Shown in pieces: positions 9,677 to 17,643 of a stretch of 64,000 nucleotides of DNA. The stretch is from Streptomyces cupreus (GTDB lineage: Bacteria; Actinomycetota; Actinomycetes; Streptomycetales; Streptomycetaceae): the NCBI RefSeq assembly GCF_014257025.1, contig NZ_JACMSF010000002.1:248001-312000 (forward strand), given 5' to 3'. Each line of letters starts with the position of its first letter. Within the stretch, counting starts at the first letter, position 1. Both the position numbers and the translations under genes were made by a program. The notes beneath the pieces were generated by a model, which was given only the letters and a program-made list of their open reading frames with translations, was not told where the DNA came from and made no database searches.

Positions 9677-9699
9677 TTGTCAGTGCCGGGCGCTAGCGT
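9677..9699 (+). promoter_or_regulatory. RecA-NDp/PafBC-type promoter, exact match
   Basis: TTGTCAGTG, eight bases, then TAGCGT fits the actinobacterial DNA-damage promoter consensus TTGTCRGTG-N8-TAnnnT exactly. Expected start is near 9706, giving a leader of about 30 bases before the VOC gene at 9737. It rules out the longer reading frame that would begin inside this promoter. Confidence 0.7.
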
Positions 9700-9736
9700 G
9701 CACAGCAGTGACCGTTCCCGCCCCGGGAGGCTTTTG

Positions 9737-10150
9737 ATGGCTTCGCGACTCAACCCCTACCTCACCTTCGCCGGCGACGCCCGGCCGGCCATGGAGTTCT
9801 ACAAGGAGGTCTTCGGCGGCACCCTGGTGCTGAACTCCTACGGCGACTTCGGGCAGAAGGACACCCCGATGGCCGACAAGATCATGCACGGCATGCTGGA
9901 GACCCCGAGCGGCTTCACCCTCATGGGCGCCGACAACCCGGAGGGGACCGGCAAGCAGGCCGAGAACAACTTCTCCGTGAGCCTGAGCGGCGACGACGAC
10001 GCCGAGCTGCGCGGCTACTGGGAGAAGCTGTCCGAGGGCGGCCAGGTGTCGGTACCGCTGGAGAAGCAGATGTGGGGCGACGTCTTCGGCATGTGCACCG
10101 ACCGTTTCGGCGTGCCGTGGATGGTCAACATCAGCGGCTCGGAGGGCTGA
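9737..10150 (+). CDS. PhnB-like VOC family protein
   Basis: 137 residues of the glyoxalase/VOC fold, PhnB/3-demethylubiquinone-like branch: NPYLTFAGDARPAMEFYKE and FGGTLVLNSYGDF near the start, MHGMLETPSGFTLMGAD in the middle and DRFGVPWMVNIS at the end. The fold usually forms a dimer with a shared cavity, and no reaction is established for this branch. The ATG follows a cgggagg ribosome site. It is a single gene with its own damage-type promoter and a hairpin just past the stop, and its last 20 bases overlap the convergent oxidoreductase gene. Confidence 0.85.
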   Translation: MASRLNPYLTFAGDARPAMEFYKEVFGGTLVLNSYGDFGQKDTPMADKIMHGMLETPSGFTLMGADNPEGTGKQAENNFSVSLSGDDDAELRGYWEKLSEGGQVSVPLEKQMWGDVFGMCTDRFGVPWMVNISGSEG

Positions 10151-11162
10151 CAGCCGTGCGCGGCCGGGGCTCGAACCCGGCCGCGCGATAGCTCGCGTCG
10201 ATCAGTGTCATCGTCGCCAGCGCGTCGTCCGCGTCCAGCGGCAGCGGCGTCCCTTCGCGCACCCGCGCCGCGAACGCCTCCAGCTGGTAGGTGTACGAGG
10301 AGCGGGTGCCGAGATACTCGGTGCGCTCGCCGTCGGGGGTGCGGACGACGACCCGGTCGTCCCGATGCGGCAGCACGAAGTTCGGGGCGTACGCGGTCCC
10401 GCGCGTGCCGACGATCCGGCAGCTCATCTCCAGACCGTCGTACGCCATGTGACAGCGCGCCGAGGCGGTGGCACCGGCCGGGAACTCCAGGTCGGCGTCC
10501 AGCCACTCGTCGACACCGGACGCGCCGGCGCGCTCGCCGCCCCGGGCGCCGGTGAGGCGTGGCGCGCCGCCCGCCCAGGGCGCGAGGGACCGTACGGCGT
10601 GCACGCTGTAGCAGCCCAGGTCCATCAGCGCCCCGCCCGCCAGCGGCAGCGACCAGCGCGGATCGCCCGCGTCCGGCGCGGGGATCGCGACCAGCGCCTC
10701 CACCCGCCGCAGTTCGCCGAGCTCGCCGCTCTCCAGCAGCTCGTGCAGCCGCCGGGTGACCGGGTGGAAGAGGTAGTGGAAGCCCTCCATGAAGACCGTC
10801 CCGGCCCGCGCGGCGGTCTCCCGCACCTCGGTGGCCTCCTCGGCGTTGCTCGCCGACGGCTTCTCCGAGAGCACATGCTTGCCCGCCGCGAGGGCGGCGA
10901 GGTTCCACGGTCCGTGCAGTCCGTTGGCGAGCGGGTTGTAGACGACCTCGACCTCGGGGTCGGCGAGCAGATCGGCGTAGGAGTCCGCGACCCGCTCCAC
11001 GCCGTGCGCCTCGGCGAAGGCCTCGGCGCGGGACCGGTCGCGGGCGGCCACCGTCACCAGACGGTGGCCGGTGGCCCGGGCCGGGTCGACCAGGGCGCGT
11101 TCGGTGATGCGTGCCGCGCCCAGCACTCCGATGCGCAGCGGTTCCCGGCCCGGTTCGCTCAT
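10131..11162 (-). CDS. Gfo/Idh/MocA oxidoreductase, GFOR/dihydrodiol-dehydrogenase branch
   Basis: 343-residue NAD(P)-dependent dehydrogenase. Rossmann start IGVLGAARITERAL, catalytic Lys in SEKPSASN, and MDLGCYSVHAV where Tyr takes the place held by His in inositol dehydrogenases. That Asp-x3-Tyr pattern marks the glucose-fructose oxidoreductase/xylose dehydrogenase branch, so it probably acts on an aldose or deoxy sugar. The start at 11162 overlaps the stop of the upstream gene by four bases (ATGA), showing translational coupling. It is the last gene of a four-gene operon, and its 3' end overlaps the convergent VOC gene. Confidence 0.87.
   Translation of the reverse strand: MSEPGREPLRIGVLGAARITERALVDPARATGHRLVTVAARDRSRAEAFAEAHGVERVADSYADLLADPEVEVVYNPLANGLHGPWNLAALAAGKHVLSEKPSASNAEEATEVRETAARAGTVFMEGFHYLFHPVTRRLHELLESGELGELRRVEALVAIPAPDAGDPRWSLPLAGGALMDLGCYSVHAVRSLAPWAGGAPRLTGARGGERAGASGVDEWLDADLEFPAGATASARCHMAYDGLEMSCRIVGTRGTAYAPNFVLPHRDDRVVVRTPDGERTEYLGTRSSYTYQLEAFAARVREGTPLPLDADDALATMTLIDASYRAAGFEPRPRTAVSPPSR
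10158..10186 (+). terminator. hairpin terminator of the VOC gene, inside a convergent coding region
   Basis: A perfect 11-base stem (gcgcggccggg / cccggccgcgc) with a seven-base loop begins eight bases after the VOC stop. There is no T tract, as is usual in high-GC actinomycetes. The same bases code for the last residues of the convergent Gfo/Idh gene. Confidence 0.55.
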
Positions 11163-12163
11163 GCCTGCCGTACCTCCTCGATCGTGACGGGGCGGTGCTC
11201 GTGCAGCGACAGTGTGCACGCCTCGGCGATCCAGCCGGCCTCCAGGGCGTCCGCGATCGTGCACGGGGAGGTCCGGGTGCCGGCCACCACCTCGGTGAAC
11301 GCGGTGAGTTCGGCGCGGTAGGCGGCGGCGAAGCGGTCCATGAAGAAGTCGTGCGGGGTGCCCCCGGGGAAGGTCACCCCGGGTTCCACCGAGCGCAGCG
11401 GCAGCTTGTCCTCAAGGCCCACGGCGATGGAGTCCTGGAAGCCGTGCAGCTCCATGCGCACGTCGTAACCGCGGGCGTTGTGGCGGGAGTTGGAGACCAC
11501 CGCGATGGTGCCGTCGTCCAGGGTGAGGATCGCGCCCGTGGTGTCGGCGTCGCCCGCCTCCTTGATGTAGTCGGCGCCCCGGTTGCCGCCGACCGCGTAC
11601 ACCTCGGTCACCTCACGCCCTGTCACCCAGCGGATGATGTCGAAGTCGTGCACCGAGCAGTCCCGGAAGATGCCACCGGAGGCGGCGATGTACGCGGCCG
11701 GCGGGGGAGCGGGGTCCAGTGTGGTCGACCGTACGGTGTGCAGCTTGCCCAGCTCACAGGCCTGCACGGCGGCGCGGGCGGCGACGAATCCGGTGTCGAA
11801 GCGGCGGTTGTAGCCGATCTGGATCGGCACGCCGCTGCCCTCGACGGCCCTGAGCACCCGGACGCCCTCGCTCATGGCCTTGGCGACCGGCTTCTCGCAG
11901 AAGACCGGGATGCCGGCCTCGACCCCGGCGAGGATCAGCGCGGGGTGGGCGTCCGTGGCCGCCGCGACGACGATGCCGTCCACCCCGGCGGACAGCAGGG
12001 CCTCGGGCGAGTCCACGACCTCGCCGCCGAACCGCTCGGCGGCGGACTTGGCGGCGTCCGCGAACGGGTCGGTGAGGACGAGGGAGTCGACGGCGTCGAG
12101 TCCGGAGAGGGTCTCGGCGTGAAAGGCGCCGATACGGCCGAGGCCGAGGATTCCGATGCGCAT
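11159..12163 (-). CDS. inositol 2-dehydrogenase-like Gfo/Idh/MocA oxidoreductase
   Basis: 334 residues. GILGLGRIGAFHAETL is the NAD-binding start, CEKPVAKAM carries the catalytic Lys, and DCSVHDFDIIRWVTG has the Asp-x3-His of inositol dehydrogenase. Of the four paralogues in this island it is the closest in pattern to IolG, whose role is NAD-dependent oxidation of myo-inositol at C2. It overlaps the next gene by four bases and starts 28 bases after the SDR stop. Related scyllo-inositol or pinitol-type dehydrogenases share all these motifs, so iolG is not asserted. Confidence 0.85.
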   Translation of the reverse strand: MRIGILGLGRIGAFHAETLSGLDAVDSLVLTDPFADAAKSAAERFGGEVVDSPEALLSAGVDGIVVAAATDAHPALILAGVEAGIPVFCEKPVAKAMSEGVRVLRAVEGSGVPIQIGYNRRFDTGFVAARAAVQACELGKLHTVRSTTLDPAPPPAAYIAASGGIFRDCSVHDFDIIRWVTGREVTEVYAVGGNRGADYIKEAGDADTTGAILTLDDGTIAVVSNSRHNARGYDVRMELHGFQDSIAVGLEDKLPLRSVEPGVTFPGGTPHDFFMDRFAAAYRAELTAFTEVVAGTRTSPCTIADALEAGWIAEACTLSLHEHRPVTIEEVRQA

Positions 12164-12191
12164 GGTGGTGCAACTCCTAGCTGAGGGTTTT

Positions 12192-12968
12192 TTAGTCGAG
12201 TCCGCCGAGCACGTTCTGGTCCCAGTCGATCACCGATCCGGTGACCACCCCGGAGCGATCCGAGAGCAGGAACACCACGAAGTCGGCGATCTCGTCCGGT
12301 TGGCCGAGCTTGCCCATCGGCAGCCGGGCGGCGGCCCGTTCGCGCCAGTCGTCCCCGGCGCCGTGGAAGGTCCGCTGGGTCGCGTCCTCGCCCTCGGTCT
12401 CGGTCCAGCCGATGTTGAGGCCGTTGATCCGGATCCGGTCGAAGCGGTGCGCGTGGGCGGCGTTGCGGGTCAGCCCGATCAGCCCGGCCTTGGCGGAGAC
12501 GTACGGCGCGAGGAACGGCTGTCCGCCGTGCGCCGAGGACGTGATGATGTTGACGATCGTGCCGGGTGCCTCGCGGGCCACCATGTCGGCGACCGCCGCC
12601 TGCATGGCGAAGAAGGGCGCCTTGAGGTTGATCGCGATGTGCCGGTCGAACAGTTCGGGCGTGGTGTCCAGCAGGGTGCCCCGGGAGGTCAGCCCCGCCG
12701 CGTTCACCAGGCAGTCGATCCGGCCGTAGGCCGCCACGACCTCGGCGACGGAGGCCTTCGCCTGCTCGGCGTCGGCCAGGTCGGCGCGGACGAACAGGGC
12801 CTTGCCGCCGGCGGCGGTCAGCTCCGCCACCAGCGCCTCACCAGGCTCCGGGCGCCGGCCGGTGACGGCCACGACCGCCCCCTCGCGCGCGGCCGCCCGC
12901 GCGACGGCGGCACCGACGCCCTGGGTGCCGCCGTTGACGAGGACGACCTTGTCGTCGAGAAGTCCCAT
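12192..12968 (-). CDS. short-chain dehydrogenase/reductase
   Basis: 258-residue classical SDR: cofactor loop VNGGTQGVGAA (Asn replaces the usual Thr at the loop start), NAG motif in LVNAAGL, active-site Ser in ITSSAHGG and Tyr-x3-Lys in YVSAKAG. It reversibly oxidises a secondary alcohol with NAD(P). The start at MGLLDDK follows a clear aaaggaccc site. It sits between the dioxygenase gene and the inositol-dehydrogenase-like gene, in one operon with both. Confidence 0.9.
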   Translation of the reverse strand: MGLLDDKVVLVNGGTQGVGAAVARAAAREGAVVAVTGRRPEPGEALVAELTAAGGKALFVRADLADAEQAKASVAEVVAAYGRIDCLVNAAGLTSRGTLLDTTPELFDRHIAINLKAPFFAMQAAVADMVAREAPGTIVNIITSSAHGGQPFLAPYVSAKAGLIGLTRNAAHAHRFDRIRINGLNIGWTETEGEDATQRTFHGAGDDWRERAAARLPMGKLGQPDEIADFVVFLLSDRSGVVTGSVIDWDQNVLGGLD

Positions 12969-12984
12969 GTCTTTGAGGGTCCTT

Positions 12985-14109
12985 TCAGCTCTGGCGCCGC
13001 TCGGCGCCGGCCCGCAGCTCATCCCGCAGAGCCTCGGGAGTCCATGTCTCGGCGAGCGCGCGCCGGACGACGTCCGCCTGGGAGGGCGGGGCGAGTCCGT
13101 CGACGGGTGGGTCGCTGTCGAGGTTCGTGGGGAAGGGGTAGCCCTCGGCGCTCGCGGCGATCACGTTCTCAAGACCGGTCTCGTCGGCGCCCTCACTGCG
13201 GCGCTTGAGCAGCACGGGATAGACGGCGTTCACGACCGCCTCCCGGTCCACCGTCTCCATCGCCCGCCCGAACGCGGACGACACCTGAAGGAGGTTGGCC
13301 ATCCGCCGGATGTCGGTGGAGCGGTTGGTGCCGGCGGCGTGGAACAGGGCCGGGTTGAAGAAGGCCGCGTCGCCCTTCGCCAGCGGGAGTTGGACGTGGT
13401 GGGTGCCGAAGTACTCCTGGAACTCCGGGCGCCGCCAGGCCAGATAGCCGGGCTCGTACGTCTGTGAGTACGGCAGGTACATCGTCGGCCCCGACTCCAC
13501 CGGCATGTCGCCGTGTGCGACGGCGCCCTGGAGGGTCAGCACGGGGGAGAGGCGGTGCACATGCGCCGGATAGGCGGCCGCCGTCTCGTCGGAGAGGAAG
13601 CCCAGGTGGTAGTCGCGGTGCGCGGTCTGGGCGGCGCCGCCCGGGTTCACGACGTTGACCTGCGAGGTGACCTGGTAGCCGGGGCCGAGCCAGGCCCGGG
13701 AGACCAGCGCCAGGATGTCGTTGGCGTAGTAGTCGGCGAAGGCCTTGGGGGCGTGGAGGGCGGCCTTCTCCAGCGCGTTCCAGACCCGGTCGTTGGCCCC
13801 GGGCCGGGCGAAGTGGTCGCCGGCGTGCGCGCCCGAGGCGCGCTGCTCGGCGATCAGGGCCTCGAAGACCTCGGTGACCCGGTCGACGACCGCCGGGTCG
13901 GGGAAGGCGTCGCGGAAGACCACCACGCCGGGGCCGTCGGTGAGGGCGCGGACCAGCTCGTCACCGGGGACGGTCCCGTCGTAGACGAGCACATTGCGCT
14001 CGACGGCGACGGCGTGCGGGTAGCCGGCGGGGTCGGTGGTCCGCTCGACGAGCTTGCGGAAGGAGTCGAGGTCGCAGTCCTGCGCGGACAGCCAGGAGGG
14101 GAAGGACAT
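12985..14109 (-). CDS. phytanoyl-CoA dioxygenase family protein
   Basis: 374 residues, Fe(II)/2-oxoglutarate-dependent oxygenase fold. The iron ligands are visible as HRD in TAHRDYHLGF (about residue 165) and the distal His in NPALFHAAGTNRS (about 260), so the site looks active. Bacterial members hydroxylate varied small molecules rather than phytanoyl-CoA. As first gene of an operon with an SDR and two Gfo/Idh dehydrogenases it may hydroxylate, or oxidatively demethylate, a cyclitol or sugar derivative that the dehydrogenases then process. That is inference from context. Confidence 0.88.
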   Translation of the reverse strand: MSFPSWLSAQDCDLDSFRKLVERTTDPAGYPHAVAVERNVLVYDGTVPGDELVRALTDGPGVVVFRDAFPDPAVVDRVTEVFEALIAEQRASGAHAGDHFARPGANDRVWNALEKAALHAPKAFADYYANDILALVSRAWLGPGYQVTSQVNVVNPGGAAQTAHRDYHLGFLSDETAAAYPAHVHRLSPVLTLQGAVAHGDMPVESGPTMYLPYSQTYEPGYLAWRRPEFQEYFGTHHVQLPLAKGDAAFFNPALFHAAGTNRSTDIRRMANLLQVSSAFGRAMETVDREAVVNAVYPVLLKRRSEGADETGLENVIAASAEGYPFPTNLDSDPPVDGLAPPSQADVVRRALAETWTPEALRDELRAGAERRQS

Positions 14110-14123
14110 CGGTGTCCTCTCGG

Positions 14124-14163
14124 TGACAGCGGCGACTCAGTGCTGTCATTCTTGTCAGGACAA
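14124..14163. promoter_or_regulatory. two inverted repeats between dioxygenase operon and LacI gene
   Basis: tgacagc (14124-14130) pairs with gctgtca (14142-14148), and TTGTC-AG-GACAA (14152-14163) is a perfect 12-base palindrome apart from its two-base centre. LacI-family operators are short palindromes of this kind. The site sits between the dioxygenase operon and the divergent regulator at 14217. Confidence 0.45.
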
Positions 14164-14216
14164 AGACGTCGAACAACCAGCAGGCGGCCATCAAAAACCC
14201 CTCAAGGAGCATCGGC

Positions 14217-15239
14217 ATGGGCCACCCGTTCCCGATCCGCGAGATCGCACGTCAGGCGGGCCTGAGCGAGGCCACCGTGGACCGGGTGCTCAACGGCAGG
14301 GGAGGGGTGCGGGAGAGCACCGAGCGTGAGGTCCGCCAGGCCATCGCCGACCTGGACCGGCAGCGCACCCAGGTCCGTCTGGTCGGCCGTACCTTCATGG
14401 TCGACATCGTGATGCAGTCCCCGGAACGGTTCTCCACCGCCGTGCGGGCCGCCCTGGAGGCGGAACTGCCGTCCCTGCACCCGGCGGTGGTGCGCTCGCG
14501 GTTCCACTTCCGGGAGACCGGGCCGGTCGAGGAGCTCACCCGGACGCTGGACCGGATCGCCCGGCGCGGCTCGCAGGGCGTGATCCTCAAGGCGCCGGAC
14601 GTCCCAGAGGTCACGGCCGCCGTCGGCCGGCTGACGGAGGCGGGGATTCCGGTGGTGACGCTGGTGACCGACCTGCCGTCCACCCCGCGCCTGGCCTATG
14701 TCGGCATCGACAACCGGGCCGCCGGCGCGACCGCCGCGTACCTCATGGGCCAGTGGCTCGGCGACCGCCCCGGCAATGTGCTCACCAGCCTCTCCAGCGG
14801 CTTCTTCCGCAACGAGGAGGAGCGCGAGATGGGCTTCCGCAGCGCCATGCGCGCCCGGCACCCCGAGCGCGCGCTGGTGGAGATCGCCGAAGGCCAGGGC
14901 CTGGACGCCACCCAGTACGACCTCGTCCGGGCCGCCCTCGCACGCGACCCGGAGATCCGGGCCGTCTACTCCATCGGCGGCGGCAACATCGCCACCCTGC
15001 GGGCCTTCGAGGACCTCGGCCGCGAGTGCGCGGTGTTCGTCGCCCACGACCTTGACCACGACAACACCCGTCTGCTGCGCGAGCACCGGCTGTCCGTCGT
15101 CCTCCACCACGATCTGCGCCAGGACATGCGCGAGGCCTGCCACCACGTGATGCGGTCCCATGGCGCCCTGCCGCCCGCAGGGCCCTCGCTGCCGTCCGCG
15201 ATCCAGGTGGTCACGCCCTACAACATGCCTACGGCTTGA
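14217..15239 (+). CDS. LacI-family transcriptional regulator
   Basis: 340 residues. The N-terminal LacI helix-turn-helix (IREIARQAGLSEATVDRVLN) is followed by a periplasmic-binding-like domain from about residue 60 (FMVDIVMQSPERFSTAV, GVILKAPDVPEVTAAV, YVGIDNRAAGATAAYLMG). The substrate-binding half resembles ribose-type binding proteins, as in LacI regulators of inositol or sugar genes. The ATG has an aaggagc site. It is divergent from the four-gene oxidoreductase operon, which it probably represses. It ends six bases before the convergent Gfo/Idh gene. Confidence 0.9.
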   Translation: MGHPFPIREIARQAGLSEATVDRVLNGRGGVRESTEREVRQAIADLDRQRTQVRLVGRTFMVDIVMQSPERFSTAVRAALEAELPSLHPAVVRSRFHFRETGPVEELTRTLDRIARRGSQGVILKAPDVPEVTAAVGRLTEAGIPVVTLVTDLPSTPRLAYVGIDNRAAGATAAYLMGQWLGDRPGNVLTSLSSGFFRNEEEREMGFRSAMRARHPERALVEIAEGQGLDATQYDLVRAALARDPEIRAVYSIGGGNIATLRAFEDLGRECAVFVAHDLDHDNTRLLREHRLSVVLHHDLRQDMREACHHVMRSHGALPPAGPSLPSAIQVVTPYNMPTA

Positions 15240-15245
15240 CAGGCT

Positions 15246-16400
15246 CTAAGGCAGGTCGACCCAGGTGCCGGTCTCGGCGGAGCGGGCCATCGCGTCGAGC
15301 GTGGCGGCGCTGCGCACGGCGTCCGTGAGCGTGGCGCCGTATGCCTTGTCCTCGGCGATCGAGCGCAGGAAGCGGTACGCCTCCACGACCTTCAGGTCGT
15401 CGTAGCCCATGGCGTTCGCGGCGCCGGGCTGGAAGGCGCCGAACTCGCCGTCGCCCGGGCCGACGTACACCGTGCTGACCGGCTGTTCCTGGTAGGCCGT
15501 ACCGCGGCTGACGCCGAGCTCGTTCATCCGGCGGAAGTCCCACAGGACCGCGCCCTTGGTGCCGTGCACCTCGAAGCCGTAGTTGTTCTGCTCGCCGACC
15601 GAGACCCTGCAGGCCTCCAGGACACCTCGGGCCCCGGAGGCGAAGCGGAGCAGGCAGCTCACGTAGTCCTCGTTCTCGACCGGGCCGAGTTCACCGCCCG
15701 AGGCCCTGGAGTGGCCCGCGGTGGCGCCGGTCGGGCGGGCCCGCTCCGGCACGAAGACGGCCGTGTCGGCGGTGAGGGACGTGATGTCGCCGAGTAGGTA
15801 GAGGGCCAGGTCCACGCCGTGCGAGGCGAGGTCGCCAAGGACTCCGCTGCCGCCGCGCTCCCGCTCGTAGCGCCAGGTCAGCGCGCCCTCGGGATGGGCG
15901 GCGTAATCGCTGAACAGCCGCACGCGCGCGTGCGTGACCGTGCCGATCCCGCCCGAGGCGATCAGGTCACGCGCCTTCTCCACCGCGGGCGCGTTGCGGT
16001 AGTTGAAGCCGACCGCGCTGCGCACACCCGCCTTGGCGACCGCGTCCGCGACCGCGCGGGCGTCCTCGGCGGTCAGGCCCACCGGCTTCTCGATCCAGAT
16101 GTGCTTGCCCGCCTCGGCCATCGCGACGCCGATCTCGCGGTGCAGGAAGTTCGGGGCGGTGATGCTGACCGCCCGGACCCGGGGATCGGCGGCCACCTCG
16201 CGCCAGTCGCGGGTCGTCGAGGCGAAGCCGAACTGTGCGGCGGCCTCCTCGGCCCGGCCCGGCACCTCCTCGGCGACGGTGACCAGCTCCGGGCGCAGGG
16301 GAAGTTGCGGATAGTGGTGGCGGACGCGGGCGTAGGCCTGGGTGTGCACCCGACCCATCCAGCCGAACCCGACGACGGCGACCCCGAGCGCATCCACCAT
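15246..16400 (-). CDS. Gfo/Idh/MocA oxidoreductase
   Basis: 384 residues, the longest of the four family members here. VAVVGFGWMGRVHTQAYAR is the NAD-binding start, IEKPVGLT carries the catalytic Lys and GDLASHGVDLAL the Asp-x3-His pair. An insertion around residues 225-260 accounts for the extra length. The start at MVDALGV is preferred over an in-frame position 42 bases upstream, which would fall in the operator region. It is divergent from a LacI regulator and has a matching operator in its leader. Confidence 0.88.
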   Translation of the reverse strand: MVDALGVAVVGFGWMGRVHTQAYARVRHHYPQLPLRPELVTVAEEVPGRAEEAAAQFGFASTTRDWREVAADPRVRAVSITAPNFLHREIGVAMAEAGKHIWIEKPVGLTAEDARAVADAVAKAGVRSAVGFNYRNAPAVEKARDLIASGGIGTVTHARVRLFSDYAAHPEGALTWRYERERGGSGVLGDLASHGVDLALYLLGDITSLTADTAVFVPERARPTGATAGHSRASGGELGPVENEDYVSCLLRFASGARGVLEACRVSVGEQNNYGFEVHGTKGAVLWDFRRMNELGVSRGTAYQEQPVSTVYVGPGDGEFGAFQPGAANAMGYDDLKVVEAYRFLRSIAEDKAYGATLTDAVRSAATLDAMARSAETGTWVDLP

Positions 16401-16413
16401 GACAGCCCCTCTT

Positions 16414-16425
16414 TGGACCGGTCCA
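16414..16425. promoter_or_regulatory. LacI-type operator O1, perfect 12-base palindrome
   Basis: TGGACCGGTCCA is fully self-complementary and lies 14 bases upstream of the Gfo/Idh start. It differs at only one position from the site at 16496-16507, and the two stand 82 bases apart, about eight helical turns, which would allow looping. Confidence 0.65.
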
Positions 16426-16495
16426 GAACCTGTCCGACCCACACTGAGCGGGATTGCAGCCGGGTGTCAACCCTTTGACAAGCTCCGGCGGGCCA

Positions 16496-16507
16496 TGGAA
16501 CGGTCCA
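16496..16507. promoter_or_regulatory. LacI-type operator O2
   Basis: TGGAACGGTCCA repeats O1 with one change and sits four bases before the LacI start codon. The extended form catgga-acgg-tccatg (16494-16509) is an inverted repeat. It suggests autorepression by the LacI protein at 16512. Confidence 0.65.
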
Positions 16508-16511
16508 TGCC

Positions 16512-17516
16512 ATGAGACCGCCGACGATCCGTGACGTGGCCGAACGGGCCGGCGTCTCCAAGTCCCTGGTCTCCCTGGTGCTGCGCGGCTCCGAGCAGGT
16601 GCGGCCCGAGAAGCGGGAGGCCGTGCTGCGGGCCGTGCGGGAACTCGGCTACCGGCCCAACACCGCCGCGCGCAGCCTCAGCGAGCGGCGCACCCGGACC
16701 GTCGGCGTCCTGCTGAACGACCTGCGCAACCCCTGGTTCGTGGAGCTGCTCGACGGGCTGAACTCGCTGCTGCACGACAACGGCCTGCACATGCTGCTCG
16801 CCGACGCCCGGCTCAACCGCCGCACCGGTCAGGACCCGGCCGACCCCTTCCTCGACCTGCGCGTCGACGGCCTGGTCGTGGTCGGCACCCTGCCCGACCC
16901 GGCCGCGCTCGGGGCGGTCGCCGAGCGGATGCCGGTGGTCGTGGCGGGCGCCCGCGAGGCCGTGCCGCCGCGCGTCGACGTCGTCGCGGGTGACGACGAG
17001 CACGGCGCCCGGCTGGTCACCGAGCACCTCATCGGCCTCGGCCATCGGCGCATCGCGCACATCGCGGGATACGGCGCGGTCGGCGAACTGCGCCGGCGCA
17101 GCTTCGAGGCGACGATGCGCGCGCACGGACTCGCGGACGGCGCGCGCGTCGAACCGAGCGACATGACCGAGGAGGGCGGCTACCGCACGATGGTCCGGCT
17201 GCTGGGCCGCCCCGACCGGCCGACCGCCGTGTTCGCCGTCAACGACATCGCCTGCGTCGGCGCGCTGTCGGCGGCCGAGGAACTCGGCCTCGAAGTGCCG
17301 CGCGACCTGTCCGTCGTCGGCTACGACAACACGAGCATCTCCCGGCTGCGGCACCTGTGGCTGACCACCGTGGACGGCGGCGGCCACGACGTCGGCCGGC
17401 GCGCCGCCCGCTGCCTCCTGGACCGCTTCGACCGTCCCGAGGAACCGGGCCGCGTCCATCTGGCCGCGCCCGCGCTGAAGACGCGGGGCACCACGGCCCC
17501 GCCGCTCACAGACTGA
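16512..17516 (+). CDS. LacI-family transcriptional regulator
   Basis: 334 residues of standard LacI design: helix-turn-helix IRDVAERAGVSKSLVSLVLR, hinge PNTAARSLSERRT with the minor-groove-binding region, then the effector domain (TVGVLLNDLRNPWFVELL, GLGHRRIAHIAG, DLSVVGYDNTSISRL). It is divergent from the Gfo/Idh gene at 15246, with two near-identical operators in the 111-base gap. The ligand is probably the substrate or product of that enzyme. The ATG partly overlaps the extended O2 repeat, so repressor binding would also block its own transcription. Confidence 0.93.
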   Translation: MRPPTIRDVAERAGVSKSLVSLVLRGSEQVRPEKREAVLRAVRELGYRPNTAARSLSERRTRTVGVLLNDLRNPWFVELLDGLNSLLHDNGLHMLLADARLNRRTGQDPADPFLDLRVDGLVVVGTLPDPAALGAVAERMPVVVAGAREAVPPRVDVVAGDDEHGARLVTEHLIGLGHRRIAHIAGYGAVGELRRRSFEATMRAHGLADGARVEPSDMTEEGGYRTMVRLLGRPDRPTAVFAVNDIACVGALSAAEELGLEVPRDLSVVGYDNTSISRLRHLWLTTVDGGGHDVGRRAARCLLDRFDRPEEPGRVHLAAPALKTRGTTAPPLTD

Positions 17517-17643
17517 TCGCGTACGCGCAGCGTCTCGTGCACCGTCCAGGTCGTACGGTCGCCCTCGCGCGGCACCGCCTCGGGGACGTGGACGACGAAA
17601 CCGTGGCTCATGCCGTCACGACTGGCGGGGCGGCCGGAGCCGG

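Noticed and set aside
9677..9736. Upstream start for the VOC gene
   Set aside because: The proposed start codon lies inside the -35 of an exact damage-type promoter, while ATG 9737 has a good ribosome site.
16465..16480. Back-to-back TTGACA boxes as a defined divergent promoter
   Set aside because: The -35 boxes are clear, but no acceptable -10 lies 16-18 bases away in either direction, so only the operators are listed.
17517..17643. Short minus-strand frame starting near 17611 (SHGFVVHVPEAVPREGDRT)
   Set aside because: It runs into the antisense of the LacI gene, has no ribosome site and matches nothing I recognise.
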